A stretch of 64,000 nt of DNA from Pseudoxanthomonas sp. z9 (GTDB lineage Bacteria; Pseudomonadota; Gammaproteobacteria; Xanthomonadales; Xanthomonadaceae), in assembly GCF_006542425.1 (NCBI RefSeq), contig NZ_VFID01000003.1, forward strand, positions 1 to 64,000, given 5' to 3'. Within the stretch, counting starts at the first letter, position 1. Each line of letters opens with the position of its first letter. Below, piece by piece: positions 26,078-36,055 of this stretch. Position numbers and translations under genes: made by a program. Below the pieces are notes generated by a model, which was not told where the DNA came from, did no database searches, and was given only the letters and a program-made list of their open reading frames with translations.

Positions 26078-28624
26078 ATGAAATACCGCAAGTCCGCACT
26101 GTCGGCAGCCGTCATTGCCTGCATTGCCTTCAACGCCCAGGCACAGGAAGCCTCGGATCTGGACACCGTCACCGTCACCGGCTATCGCGTTTCGCTGGAA
26201 AAGAGCCAAGCGGTCAAGCGCTCGGCCAATTCGATCGTCGATGCGATCAGCGCCGAGGACATCGGCAAGTTCCCGGACACCAATGCCGCCGAATCGCTGT
26301 CGCACCTGCCCGGCATCACCGTTGATCGCCAGTTCGGCGAAGGCGAGAAAGTCAGCATCAACGGAACGGATCCGGCCCTCAACCGGGTACTGGTCAACGG
26401 CCAGACCATCGCCTCCGGTGATTGGGGCGGCAATCCCACCGACACCAGCGGCCGTACCTTCAACTACACCCTGCTCTCTCCGGAAATCATCGGCCTGATG
26501 GAGGTCTACAAGACACCCGAAGCACGCATCGACGAGGGCAGCATCGGTGGCACCGTGATCGTGCATACCCGCAGGCCGCTGGACCTGCCCAGGAACACGC
26601 TGCGCGGCACGGTCGGCTACAACTACAACGACCGTTCGGAAGACGGCAATCCGCGCGCCTCGCTGCTGTGGAGCTGGAAGAACGCCGCCGAGGATCTCGG
26701 CTTCCTGATTTCGGCGACCCACGACAAGCAGAGCATTTCCCGCGCCGGCCTCGAATACTGGGGCTACACGACCGGTCTGCCCGACACGGCCGTCATCAGC
26801 GGCGAAGGCGACCCCGCCGCTGCAAAGCTGCCGGTCGGCATCAGCAGTTCCTACTTCCAGCAGGATCGCGAGCGCGACGGCCTGCAGGCGGCGTTGCAGT
26901 GGAAACCCAACGAAAACAACGAGATCAACCTGACCGGTATCTACGTCAAGGGCAAGTACGACAACTTCAGCCAGGCGCGCTACATCTGTCCGGCGTGCAG
27001 CCTGGGCCAGATCACCAGCGCCACCATCGACAACGGTTACGTGGTCGCGGCCGAGGTCGGCGGCGACGCGTATGCGCAACATGATTTCAACCTGCGCAAG
27101 AGCGAGGTCGAAACGAAGAGCCTCAACCTGCGCCACGACTGGTCCGGCGAGAGTTGGGTATTCACCACCCAGGCCGGCGTGACCAGCGCCAAGGGCGGCA
27201 AGGATCCGGAATACCTGATGAAGACCCTGCTGCTCAGCGGAGGCTTCGATTTCGAGTACGACGCGCGGCATACCGTGGTGAACTACGACAACGACGCCGC
27301 GTCCAACTGGGGCCTGGCGCCTGGCCAGCAGTACGGCGGCCAGTACTACGAAACCAGCCGCGACAAGGAGCGCTACTTCCAGTTCGACGCAACCCATGAC
27401 GTGGCCTGGGGTCCGATCAACCAGATCCAGGTCGGCTACAAGTACACCAACCACGACAACGGCGTGTCCTCGCGCGGCAACGCGGTGGACGTGGTGTCGG
27501 CGCTCAACCTGACTGAGATCCTGGGCGGCATGTCGCCGAGCGGGCTGTATGACGGCCTGGGCGCGGGTGGCGATCTCGCCTCGTGGCCGGTGGCCGATCT
27601 GGGCAAGGCCATCGCCTACTTCAACTCGCTGGCGCCGCGCGGCCCGTACACCTACAACTACGGTCCCTCGTTCGACGTCAAGGAGATCACCACCGCGCTG
27701 TACGCACAGGCGAATTTCGAATCCGGCAAGTGGCGCGGCAACCTGGGCGTGCGCTACGTGGATACCTCCGATAAGTCGCTGTACTGGGTCAGCAACGGCT
27801 CTGGCGGCTATGACCGGGCATTGGCCAACCGCAGCTTCTACAAGCCGCTGCCCAGTTTCAACCTGGCCTATGAACTGACCGACGACATGATCGCGCGGTT
27901 CTCCGCCGCCAAGGTGATGGCCCGTCCCCGCTACGGCCAGTTGGCCGGCACGCTGGACCTCAACGATCAGGATTTCACCGGCGGCGGCGGCAACGTCGAC
28001 CTCGAACCCTACGAGGCCACCAACTACGATCTGGCGTTCGAGTGGTACTTTGCCCCCAGCAGCATGCTGGGCGCCGAGATTTTCCGCCGCGACATCAGCA
28101 ACTACGTGGTGACCAACACTTTCGAGCAGCAACTGACCAATCCGATTTCCGGCGTGTCCGGCGTTTACTCCATCAGCCGACCGATCAACGTCGCCGACGC
28201 TTCCGCGACCGGCGTTTCGCTGATCTACCAGCAGGCGTTCGACAACGGGTTCGGCATCAACGCCAACTACACCTATACGGACACCGACACCAGCACGGAC
28301 TTGTTCCTGCCGTACGTCTCGAAGAACGCCTATACGGTGACGCCGTACTTCGAGAAAGGCCCGTTCAGCGTGCGCGTCAACTACAGCTACCGCTCGGAGT
28401 ACTACAACCAGGTGGGGCGCCAGAACGCGAGCGTGTTCGCCGACGCGTACAAGCAGCTGGATCTGATTGCCGGCTATCAGTTCAACGAGATGCTTGGCGT
28501 TACCTTCAGTGCGTCCAACCTGCTGGATGACACCTACTACTGGTACGACACGCAGAAGCGCACCCCGCTGGGCCTCTACAAGAGCGGGCGCAACTACCAG
28601 GTGGCCTTCACCTTCAAGTTCTGA
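26078..28624 (+). CDS. TonB-dependent receptor, Xanthomonas-Caulobacter type
   Basis: The 848-residue outer-membrane receptor has a signal peptide (SALSAAVIACIAFNAQAQ), a TonB-box region (DLDTVTVTGYR) and the N-terminal plug pattern of the Xanth-Caul receptor family: SIVDAISAEDIGKFPDTNAAESLSHLPGI and PEARIDEGSIGGTVIVHTRRPLDL. The barrel closes with YQVAFTFKF. Receptors of this type import oligosaccharides in CUT loci. GAGGAAAGGTC precedes the ATG. Downstream are GH3 and GH92 enzymes, so the likely ligand is a plant or fungal glycan containing mannose or xylose. Two tandem hairpins follow the stop codon, so the glycosidases may be expressed at lower level or separately. Confidence 0.9.
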   Translation: MKYRKSALSAAVIACIAFNAQAQEASDLDTVTVTGYRVSLEKSQAVKRSANSIVDAISAEDIGKFPDTNAAESLSHLPGITVDRQFGEGEKVSINGTDPALNRVLVNGQTIASGDWGGNPTDTSGRTFNYTLLSPEIIGLMEVYKTPEARIDEGSIGGTVIVHTRRPLDLPRNTLRGTVGYNYNDRSEDGNPRASLLWSWKNAAEDLGFLISATHDKQSISRAGLEYWGYTTGLPDTAVISGEGDPAAAKLPVGISSSYFQQDRERDGLQAALQWKPNENNEINLTGIYVKGKYDNFSQARYICPACSLGQITSATIDNGYVVAAEVGGDAYAQHDFNLRKSEVETKSLNLRHDWSGESWVFTTQAGVTSAKGGKDPEYLMKTLLLSGGFDFEYDARHTVVNYDNDAASNWGLAPGQQYGGQYYETSRDKERYFQFDATHDVAWGPINQIQVGYKYTNHDNGVSSRGNAVDVVSALNLTEILGGMSPSGLYDGLGAGGDLASWPVADLGKAIAYFNSLAPRGPYTYNYGPSFDVKEITTALYAQANFESGKWRGNLGVRYVDTSDKSLYWVSNGSGGYDRALANRSFYKPLPSFNLAYELTDDMIARFSAAKVMARPRYGQLAGTLDLNDQDFTGGGGNVDLEPYEATNYDLAFEWYFAPSSMLGAEIFRRDISNYVVTNTFEQQLTNPISGVSGVYSISRPINVADASATGVSLIYQQAFDNGFGINANYTYTDTDTSTDLFLPYVSKNAYTVTPYFEKGPFSVRVNYSYRSEYYNQVGRQNASVFADAYKQLDLIAGYQFNEMLGVTFSASNLLDDTYYWYDTQKRTPLGLYKSGRNYQVAFTFKF

Positions 28625-28633
28625 GGCGGCCAA

Positions 28634-28707
28634 GGCACGCCATCGGTCCTCCCTCGATGGCGTGCCGTTCCGTGCGCGTGGCCGCCCCTACGGCCACGCG
28701 CTTTTTT
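28634..28707 (+). terminator. Tandem hairpins ending in T6
   Basis: First hairpin: GGCACGCCATCG (28634-28645) pairs with CGATGGCGTGCC (28655-28666), a perfect 12-base-pair stem. Second: GCGCGTGGCCG (28674-28684) pairs with CGGCCACGCGC (28691-28701), followed at once by TTTTTT (28702-28707), a textbook intrinsic terminator. They lie between the receptor and GH3 genes and probably reduce read-through, giving more receptor than enzyme. Confidence 0.88.
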
Positions 28708-28790
28708 CAGCACTGGGCTTTTTGCACTGCCGAACCTTCAGTACCCGGCACACGTTGTACATTGAGCCACGCTCCGGAGAACCCCAGCCC

Positions 28791-31451
28791 ATGCCCGTGT
28801 TCCTTCGCCGCCACATCCTGCCGCAACTGATTCCAGCCGGGTGGGTGCTGGCGCTGGCATCGGCGATGACGCCAGTGCATGCGGACGAGGCCGAGCAGCG
28901 GGCGGCGGCGCTGGTGGCGAAGATGACGCGCGAGGAGAAAATCGCGCAGACGATGAATGCCGCTCCGGCGATTCCACGCCTGGGCGTACCGGCCTACGAG
29001 TGGTGGAACGAGGGCCTGCACGGCGTCGCCCGCAGCGGCCACGCGACCGTGTTTCCGCAGGCCATCGGGCTGGCGGCGACCTGGAATGTCGATCTGCTGG
29101 AACAGGTCGGTACGGTGACCTCGACCGAGGCCCGCGCCAAGTTCAACCTGGCCGGCGGGCCGGGCAGCGACCATCGGCGCTACGAAGGGCTGACCATCTG
29201 GTCGCCGAACATCAACATTTTCCGCGACCCACGCTGGGGACGCGGCATGGAAACCTACGGCGAGGATCCCTACCTCACCGGACAGCTGGCGGTCGGCTTC
29301 ATCCGCGGCCTGCAGGGCGACGATCCCCGGCATCCGCGCACCATCGCCACGCCCAAGCATCTGGCCGTGCACAGTGGCCCCGAACCGGGGCGCCATGGCT
29401 TCGACGTGGATGTCTCCCCGCGCGATCTGGAAGCCACCTACCTGCCGGCATTCCGCGCCGCGCTGGTCGAAGGCGGCGCCGGCGCGGTGATGTGCGCCTA
29501 CAACTCGCTGCACGGCACGCCGGCCTGCGCCGCCGACTGGCTGCTCGATGGCCGCCTGCGCAAGGACTGGGGATTCCGCGGTTTCGTGGTTTCGGACTGC
29601 GATTCGCTCTACGACATGCTGCACTTCCACTACTTCCGTCCCGACGAAGCCGGCGCCAGCGCCGCCGCCCTGAACGCCGGGCATGATCTCAATTGCGGCA
29701 ACACCTATCGCGCCCTGGGCCAGGCGCTGGATCGCGGCGAGACCGACGAGGCGTCGCTGGACCGGTCGCTGGTGCGCCTGTTCGCCGCGCGCTATCGCCT
29801 GGGCGAACTGGAACGCCCGCGACGCGATCCGTATGCGCGACTAGGTGCGGCTGACATCGATGCGCCCGCCAGCCGCGAACTGGCACTCGAAGCCGCGCGG
29901 CAATCGCTGGTTTTGCTGAAGAACGATCACGCGACTCTGCCGCTGAAACCGGATGCCCGGCTGGCGGTCATCGGTCCGAATGCCGATGCGCTGGCCGCGC
30001 TGGAAGCCAACTATCAGGGCACGTCCACGGACCCGGTGACGCCGCTGCGTGGCCTGCGGGAACGCTTCGGCCAGGCCCGGGTGAGCTATGCGCAGGGTGC
30101 GCCGCTGGCGGCCGGCGTGCCGGTGATGATTCCCGAGACCGCCCTGCGCAGCGATGGCCAGGCCGGACTCAGGGGCGAGTACTTCGACAATCCGGATCTG
30201 GCCGGCGCCCCACGCGTGGTGCGCCGGGATCGCGTGGTCAGCTTCAACTGGGATCAGGTGGCGCCCGCCGCCGGAGTCGATCGGAATCGCTATTCGGTGC
30301 GCTGGACCGGTGAACTGCTGCCGCCCGGACCCGGCGAATACACCCTCGCGGTGCGCGTGGCGCGCTGCTTTGATTGCAGCGGGCACGATCCGGTGCGGTT
30401 GTACATCGACGACGAACTGGTGATTGCCGGCAACGCGCAAGACAAGCGCGTCGCCGCCGGCGTGCACAACGCCGATGGCCGCAATGTCGAAACGCGCCTG
30501 CATTTCACCGATACACGGCCCCGCCGCATTCGCCTGGAGATCGAGCATCACGGCCAGGATCAGGGCCTGCGGCTGGAATGGCTGGCTCCGGCCGACGCGC
30601 AGCTGGCCGAGGCCGCGCGCGTGGCGGGAAGGGCCGACGCGGTGGTCGCTTTCATCGGCCTGTCGCCGGACGTGGAAGGCGAGGAACTGAAGGTCGACGT
30701 GCTCGGCTTCGATGGCGGCGATCGCAACGCCATTGGCCCGCCGCCGGCGCAGCAGGCGCTGCTCGAACGCGTCAAGGCGGCCGGCAAGCCGCTGATCGTG
30801 GTGCTGATGAGCGGCAGCGCGGTGGCGCTGAACTGGGCGCAGCAACATGCCGACGCCATCCTTGCCGCGTGGTATCCCGGCCAGTCCGGCGGCACCGCCA
30901 TTGCGCAGGCGCTGGCCGGCGATTTCAGCCCGGGCGGACGGCTGCCGGTGACGTTCTACCCGTCGACCCGGGATCTCCCTCCCTACGTCAGCTACGACAT
31001 GAAGGGACGCACCTACCGCTACTTCGGCGGCACGCCGCTGTATCCGTTCGGCCACGGCCTGAGCTACACCACCTTCGCCTACGACGCGCCCCGCCTGTCG
31101 ACGCCGACCTTGAAGGCCGGCGAGACGCTGCGGGTGAGCGCGCGGGTGCGGAACAGCGGCGGGCGCCGTGGCGAGGAGGTGGTGCAGATCTACCTGCAGC
31201 CTCCGCAAGGGCCGCAGTCGCCGATTCGCAGCCTGGTCGGATTCGCCCGCGTGGCGCTGGCGCCGGGCGAATCGCGCGAGGTGATGTTCGATCTGGACGC
31301 GCGCAGGCTCAGCGAGGTCGATCGCGCCGGCCAGCGTGCGGTCGAGGCCGGTGACTACCAGGTCTTCGTTGGCGGCGGCCAGCCCGGTACCGGTGCGCCC
31401 GGCGGGATGGCCGGCTTCTCCATCATTGGCCGCGCGCCATTGCCGCGCTGA
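28791..31451 (+). CDS. GH3 beta-glycosidase with PA14 insert
   Basis: The 886-residue exported protein has a signal peptide (about 1-31), a GH3 TIM barrel with SPNINIFRDPRWGRGMETYGEDP and the nucleophile in FVVSDCDSLYD (Asp near residue 268), an inserted PA14 domain at about 455-600 (LRGEYFDNPDL... YIDDELVI), the second GH3 domain (LNWAQQHADAILAAWYPGQSGG) and a C-terminal fibronectin-III-like domain from about 770 (FGHGLSYTTFAY...VQIYLQP). PA14 inserts shape the active site in beta-glucosidases and are also found in beta-xylosidases; specificity cannot be told. CGGAGA lies before the ATG at 28791. The reading frame is open upstream but the signal peptide fixes the start. Periplasmic partner of the neighbouring receptor and GH92 enzyme. 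Confidence 0.92.
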   Translation: MPVFLRRHILPQLIPAGWVLALASAMTPVHADEAEQRAAALVAKMTREEKIAQTMNAAPAIPRLGVPAYEWWNEGLHGVARSGHATVFPQAIGLAATWNVDLLEQVGTVTSTEARAKFNLAGGPGSDHRRYEGLTIWSPNINIFRDPRWGRGMETYGEDPYLTGQLAVGFIRGLQGDDPRHPRTIATPKHLAVHSGPEPGRHGFDVDVSPRDLEATYLPAFRAALVEGGAGAVMCAYNSLHGTPACAADWLLDGRLRKDWGFRGFVVSDCDSLYDMLHFHYFRPDEAGASAAALNAGHDLNCGNTYRALGQALDRGETDEASLDRSLVRLFAARYRLGELERPRRDPYARLGAADIDAPASRELALEAARQSLVLLKNDHATLPLKPDARLAVIGPNADALAALEANYQGTSTDPVTPLRGLRERFGQARVSYAQGAPLAAGVPVMIPETALRSDGQAGLRGEYFDNPDLAGAPRVVRRDRVVSFNWDQVAPAAGVDRNRYSVRWTGELLPPGPGEYTLAVRVARCFDCSGHDPVRLYIDDELVIAGNAQDKRVAAGVHNADGRNVETRLHFTDTRPRRIRLEIEHHGQDQGLRLEWLAPADAQLAEAARVAGRADAVVAFIGLSPDVEGEELKVDVLGFDGGDRNAIGPPPAQQALLERVKAAGKPLIVVLMSGSAVALNWAQQHADAILAAWYPGQSGGTAIAQALAGDFSPGGRLPVTFYPSTRDLPPYVSYDMKGRTYRYFGGTPLYPFGHGLSYTTFAYDAPRLSTPTLKAGETLRVSARVRNSGGRRGEEVVQIYLQPPQGPQSPIRSLVGFARVALAPGESREVMFDLDARRLSEVDRAGQRAVEAGDYQVFVGGGQPGTGAPGGMAGFSIIGRAPLPR

Positions 31452-31502
31452 TCCGCTGGCTCGGACAGGCCCAAAAGAAACAAGGCAACGAGGAAACGGA
31501 CG

Positions 31503-33854
31503 ATGACGACACGACGTGGATTCCTGAAGGGCGCCGCCGCGCTTGGCCTGTCCGGCATCGGCGGCCACGCGATCGCCGCTTCGGCGCGTATCGGCATGCT
31601 CGCCCTGCCCGCCGACAGTCGCGCGCGAATGGATTTGAGCCGCCACGTCGATGTATTCATCGGCACCGGCGGCCACGGCCACACGTTTCCCGGCGCGACA
31701 CTGCCCTTCGGCATGGTGCAGCTCGGCCCGGACACCTACAACACGACCTGGGACGGATGCAGCGGTTACCACGAGTCGCAGGATTCGATCATGGGTTTTT
31801 CGCACACCCATCTGTCCGGCACCGGCATCGGTGACATGCTCGACTTCCTGGTCGTGCCGCGCACCGGCGAGGTCCGGCTGCATCCGGGTCCGCCGGATGC
31901 GCCGGATGCGCCGGAAAGCGGCTACCGCTCGCGCTTCGACCGCGCCGACGAGGCCGCCTCGCCAGGCTATTACCGGGTAAGGCTGAAGGACACGGATATC
32001 CTCGCGGAACTGACCGCCACCGCGCGCACCGGCCTGCATCGCTATCGTTTTCCCGCAGGCAAGCCAGGCCACCTGCTGCTGGATCTATGCCACGGCTACC
32101 AGGACAACGCCGACACGCCCACCCGGACCAGCGAAGCGCAACTGCGCGTCGTCGACGAACGCACGCTGGTCGGTGGCCGTCGCGTCCATCAGTGGGCCAG
32201 GGGGCGCTATCTTTTCTTCGCGATGCGGCTGTCGCGCCCGTTCGCGCGCGCGCAGCTGTACGCCGACGACCAGCCGCTGGCCGAGGACGCGCGAAGCAGC
32301 GATGGCACCCGGCTGAAGGCCGCCCTGCACTACCCGGATGCCGGCGCCTCGCCGCTGCTGGTCAAGGTCGGCATCTCGGCGGTCAGCGCCGAAAACGCGC
32401 TGGCCAATCTCGATGCCGAGTTGCCGGACTTCGACTTCGCCCGCGTGCATGCCGAGGCGGTCGAGGCCTGGGAGCGGGAACTGGCGCGGGTGCGCATCGA
32501 TACCGGTGACGACGGACAGCGGCGCATGTTCTATACCGGGCTGTACCACAGCCTGCTGGCACCGACACTGTTCAGCGATACGGACGGTCGCTACCGCGGC
32601 ATGGATCTGAAGGTGCATACCCTGCCCGAGGGATACCACAACTACAGCACCTATTCGCTGTGGGATACCTATCGCGCGCTGCATCCGCTGCTGACCCTGG
32701 TGCAACCCGAACGCGTTCCCGATCTGGTGCAGGGACTGGTGCGCGGCGCGGCCGAATGTCCGGACGGCGTCGGCATCTGGCCGCTGCAGGGCGTGGAAAC
32801 CGGCACGATGATCGGCTACCACTCGGCGGTGGTGCTGGCCGAGGCGCACGCCAAGGGTTTCGACGGCATCGACTACGCAGCGGCCTGGCCGCTGTTCCGC
32901 AAGCGCGCGATGGACGACGACGTCCATGGCCTGGCCTGGTATCGCCGGCTGGGCTACATTCCCAGCGACAAGGTCAGCGAGGCGGCCAGCCGGACCCTGG
33001 AATACGCCTACGACGACTGGGCCTGCGCGCATCTGGCACGCGCAGCCGGCGCCCTGGACGATCATCGGGCGCTGCTCGCGCGCTCGCGCAACTATCGCCA
33101 TCTGTTCAACCCGGACAGCGGTTTCATCCAGCCCCGGCTGGAAGATGGCCGCTGGGCCGAGCCGTTCGACCCGCGCGCGCTTGGCCATTCGGAGCGCTGG
33201 CACGACTTCACCGAATCCAACGCCTGGCAGGCCACCTTCCTCAACCAGCACGACCTGTACGGCTACATGGAGGGCTTTGGCGGGCGTGACGGGTTCGTGC
33301 GCAAGCTGGACGAATTGTTCGGCACCAGTTCCGCTCTGCCGGCCGGCGCGCCGCCGGACATCGACGGCATGGTCGGCCAGTACGCGCATGGCAACGAGCC
33401 CAGCCATCACGTGGCCTATCTGTATGCCTATGCCGGGCAGCCTTGGAAGACCCAGGCCATGGTCCGCCGCCTGATGCGCGAGCAATATCGCGATGCCCGC
33501 GACGGCCTGTCCGGCAACGAGGACTGCGGGCAGATGAGCGCCTGGTTCGTGCTCAGCGCGCTGGGCTTCTATCCGGTCGATCCGGTCAGCGGCCACTATG
33601 TGTTCGGAAGCCCGCTGTTCGAACGTGCCGAGCTGGACGTCGGCAATGGTCGCCGCCTGCGCATCCTCGCCCCTGGCAACGATACGCGAAATATCTTCGT
33701 GCAACGGGTGCGCTGGAATGGCGAGCCGTATGCGCGCAACTGGATCAGCCACGCGGATCTGGCCGCGGGCGGCACGTTGGAGTTCGAAATGGGATCGAAG
33801 CCCAATCTTTCGTTTGGCTCCGGTCCGGAGGATTTGCCGCCCGGATTCGGTTGA
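31503..33854 (+). CDS. GH92 alpha-mannosidase, Tat-exported
   Basis: The 783-residue protein begins with a twin-arginine-like signal (TTRRGFLKGAAALGLSG). GH92 features: VDVFIGTGGHGHTFPGATLP and FGMVQLGPDT (residues 48-77), TFSHTHLSGTG-type segment (GFSHTHLSGTGIGDM), YNYSTYSLWDTYRALHPLLTL, HGNEPSHHVAYLYAY near residue 630, and SGNEDCGQMSAWFVLSALGFY near residue 670, whose Glu is the catalytic acid in characterised members. GH92 enzymes are calcium-dependent exo-alpha-mannosidases acting with inversion, often on N-glycan or yeast mannan. It follows GH3 by 51 bases, with an AACGAGGAAACG ribosome site. Full family length. Together with GH3 it suggests digestion of a mannose-containing glycan in the periplasm. 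Confidence 0.94.
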   Translation: MTTRRGFLKGAAALGLSGIGGHAIAASARIGMLALPADSRARMDLSRHVDVFIGTGGHGHTFPGATLPFGMVQLGPDTYNTTWDGCSGYHESQDSIMGFSHTHLSGTGIGDMLDFLVVPRTGEVRLHPGPPDAPDAPESGYRSRFDRADEAASPGYYRVRLKDTDILAELTATARTGLHRYRFPAGKPGHLLLDLCHGYQDNADTPTRTSEAQLRVVDERTLVGGRRVHQWARGRYLFFAMRLSRPFARAQLYADDQPLAEDARSSDGTRLKAALHYPDAGASPLLVKVGISAVSAENALANLDAELPDFDFARVHAEAVEAWERELARVRIDTGDDGQRRMFYTGLYHSLLAPTLFSDTDGRYRGMDLKVHTLPEGYHNYSTYSLWDTYRALHPLLTLVQPERVPDLVQGLVRGAAECPDGVGIWPLQGVETGTMIGYHSAVVLAEAHAKGFDGIDYAAAWPLFRKRAMDDDVHGLAWYRRLGYIPSDKVSEAASRTLEYAYDDWACAHLARAAGALDDHRALLARSRNYRHLFNPDSGFIQPRLEDGRWAEPFDPRALGHSERWHDFTESNAWQATFLNQHDLYGYMEGFGGRDGFVRKLDELFGTSSALPAGAPPDIDGMVGQYAHGNEPSHHVAYLYAYAGQPWKTQAMVRRLMREQYRDARDGLSGNEDCGQMSAWFVLSALGFYPVDPVSGHYVFGSPLFERAELDVGNGRRLRILAPGNDTRNIFVQRVRWNGEPYARNWISHADLAAGGTLEFEMGSKPNLSFGSGPEDLPPGFG

Positions 33855-33902
33855 TCCGGCTGGGCCTGCCGGCACGGGATTGACGGGGCGTTCGCAAAGG
33901 CA

Positions 33903-33924
33903 AGCGGAGCGAGCTCCGCTCTAC
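33903..33924 (-). repeat. GTAG-type palindromic repeat (REP-like)
   Basis: Read on the minus strand the element begins GTAGAGCGGAG, then a CTCG loop and CTCCGCT, a seven-base-pair hairpin with GTAG at one end. This is the form of the extragenic palindromes (SMAG elements) described in Stenotrophomonas maltophilia and relatives. Only one copy is seen here. It lies between the GH92 gene and the ester hydrolase gene and may separate their transcripts. Confidence 0.55.
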
Positions 33925-34000
33925 GGCGCATTCAGCACTGGCTGCGGGCCTCGCGGCGCGGTTTAATCGGCGGGTTACGACCCCGCAATGGAGAGGCTCC

Positions 34001-35929
34001 ATGAAGTTGACTTGCAAGGCCTTCGGCTGCCGCGGGCTGGCGGCATTGGTGTTGTTGCTTCCCGCGGCTTTCGCCCAGGCGCAGACACCGGCGATCACGC
34101 CGGACATCACCGGCAAGGAATTCGTCGTGTCGAAGCAGGACTTCGACTACGACAAGCGCGTGGTGATGGTGCCGATGCGCGACGGGGTGAAGCTCTACAC
34201 CGTCATCGTCGTGCCCAAGGGGGCGAAGAACGCCCCCATGTTGTTGACCCGCACGCCCTACGACGCGGCGGGCCGCGCCCAGCGCATGGAATCGCCGCGC
34301 ATGATCGACATCCTGCCGCAGGGCGATGAAGTGTTCGTGCGCGCCGGCTACATCCGGGTGTTCCAGGATGTGCGCGGCAAGTACGGTTCACAGGGCGACT
34401 ACGTGATGACCCGTCCGCTGCGCGGGCCGCTGAATCCGACCAAGGTCGATCACGCCACCGACGCCTGGGACACCATTGACTGGCTGGTCAAGCACGTGCC
34501 CGAGTCCAACGGACGCGTCGGCATGCTCGGCTCTTCCTATGAAGGCTTCACCGTGGTGATGGCGCTGACCGATCCGCATCCGGCGCTCAAGGTGGCGGCG
34601 CCGCAGAGCCCGATGATCGATGGCTGGATGGGCGACGACTGGCTCAACTACGGTGCGTTCCGGCAGGTCAATTTCGGCTACTTTACCGGCCAGCTGACCA
34701 AGCGCGGCAAGGGAACTTCGGTGCCCAGCGAAGGGCTGGACGACTACACCACCTTCCTGCGGGCCGGTTCGGCCGGCGACTATGCCCGGACCCATGGACT
34801 GGAACAGATTCCGTGGTGGCACAAGATGACCGAGCATCCCGCCTATGACGCGTTCTGGCAGGAGCAGGCACTGGATCGGAAGATGGCCAGCACACCACTG
34901 AAGGTCCCGACCATGTGGCTGCAGGGCCTGTGGGACCAGGAGGACATGTGGGGCGCCAACCACAGCTACCAGGCGATGGAAGGACGCGATACCGGCAACA
35001 CCCTGAATTACCTGGTGATGGGACCGTGGCGGCATAGCCAGGTCAACTACGAGGCACGCAACCTGGGCGCGCTGAAGTTCGACGGCGATACCGCGTTGCA
35101 GTTCCGCCGCGACGTGCTCAAGCCGTTCTTCGATCAGTACCTGGTCGAAGGCGCGCCGAAGGCGGATACGCCGCCGGTGCTGGTCTACAACACCGGCGAG
35201 GATCGCTGGGACCGCCTGCCGAGCTGGCCGCGCAGCTGCGCCCAGGGATGTGGCTCCCCTGCCCGGCCGCTGTACCTGCGCGCGGGCGGCCAGCTCTCGT
35301 TCCAGCCGCCGGCGGCCGGCGAGAGCGGATTCGAGGAATACGTTTCCGATCCCGCCAAGCCGGTGCCGTTCGCGCCGCGCCCGGTGCGTTTCGGCGATCG
35401 CGACATGTGGACGACGTGGCTGGTCAAGGATCAGCGCTTCGTCGATGGCCGGCCGGACGTGCTGACCTTCATCACCGAACCGCTGACCGAACCGCTGCGC
35501 ATCGCCGGCACGCCGTGGGTGAACCTGCAGGCGTCCACCAGTGGCAGCGACAGCGACTGGGTGGTCAAGCTGATCGACGTGTATCCCGAGCAGGTTGCCT
35601 CGGCGACCGAGATGGGCGGCTACCAGTTGCCGGTCTCGCTGGCGATCTTCCGCGGACGCTATCGCGAGAGCTTCGAGCATGCCAAGGCGATTCCCTCCGA
35701 CCAGACCCTGCCCTATCGCTTCGCGCTGCCGGAGGCCAACCACGTGTTCCTGCCCGGACATCGGGTGATGGTGCAGGTGCAGTCGACCCTGTTCCCGCTG
35801 TACGACCGAAATCCGCAGACCTTCGTCCCGAACATCTACTTCGCCAAGCCGGAGGACTACCGCAAGGCGACGCAGCGCATCTGGCACACGCCGGAAGCAG
35901 CGAGCTCGATCGAGTTGCCGGTCTATTGA
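34001..35929 (+). CDS. Alpha-amino-acid ester hydrolase / CocE-NonD family (S15)
   Basis: The 642-residue exported enzyme has a signal peptide (LAALVLLLPAAFAQAQ) and matches alpha-amino-acid ester hydrolases such as that of Xanthomonas citri. Catalytic Ser in GMLGSSYEGFTV near residue 178, Asp in LWDQEDMWG near residue 311, His in GPWRHSQVN near residue 344. The acidic cluster that binds the substrate ammonium group is present: Asp in GWMGDDWLN and the Glu-Asp of DQED. The C-terminal jelly-roll domain (FGDRDMWTTWL onward) is complete. These enzymes hydrolyse and transfer alpha-amino-acyl esters and acylate beta-lactam nuclei. The native substrate is unknown. It lies after the GH92 gene beyond a palindromic repeat and is convergent with cueR. 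Confidence 0.92.
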   Translation: MKLTCKAFGCRGLAALVLLLPAAFAQAQTPAITPDITGKEFVVSKQDFDYDKRVVMVPMRDGVKLYTVIVVPKGAKNAPMLLTRTPYDAAGRAQRMESPRMIDILPQGDEVFVRAGYIRVFQDVRGKYGSQGDYVMTRPLRGPLNPTKVDHATDAWDTIDWLVKHVPESNGRVGMLGSSYEGFTVVMALTDPHPALKVAAPQSPMIDGWMGDDWLNYGAFRQVNFGYFTGQLTKRGKGTSVPSEGLDDYTTFLRAGSAGDYARTHGLEQIPWWHKMTEHPAYDAFWQEQALDRKMASTPLKVPTMWLQGLWDQEDMWGANHSYQAMEGRDTGNTLNYLVMGPWRHSQVNYEARNLGALKFDGDTALQFRRDVLKPFFDQYLVEGAPKADTPPVLVYNTGEDRWDRLPSWPRSCAQGCGSPARPLYLRAGGQLSFQPPAAGESGFEEYVSDPAKPVPFAPRPVRFGDRDMWTTWLVKDQRFVDGRPDVLTFITEPLTEPLRIAGTPWVNLQASTSGSDSDWVVKLIDVYPEQVASATEMGGYQLPVSLAIFRGRYRESFEHAKAIPSDQTLPYRFALPEANHVFLPGHRVMVQVQSTLFPLYDRNPQTFVPNIYFAKPEDYRKATQRIWHTPEAASSIELPVY

Positions 35930-36055
35930 GTCCTGGCGAACGCGCGGCGGTGCGCTCGCGCCGCCGCGGCGTCCATCATCGACGCGCGCCGGGTCTACCG
36001 ACCGGGCGACGCGCAGGCAAACGGATGGGGAGGACGCTCCGGACGCGCCTGAGAC

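Noticed and set aside
25844..28633. A 929-residue open frame on the minus strand opposite the second receptor
   Set aside because: Same reason: antisense shadow with Val/Gly/Ala-rich low-complexity product and no recognisable fold.
29841..32072. A 743-residue minus-strand frame across GH3 and GH92
   Set aside because: It spans two real genes and their junction, and shows no family features.
33903..33924. The palindrome after GH92 as an intrinsic terminator
   Set aside because: There is no T-tract; the GTAG end fits an extragenic palindromic repeat better.
35930..36055. GC-rich inverted repeats between the ester hydrolase and cueR as a terminator
   Set aside because: Several weak alternative stems, none followed by T residues; I could not choose one with confidence.
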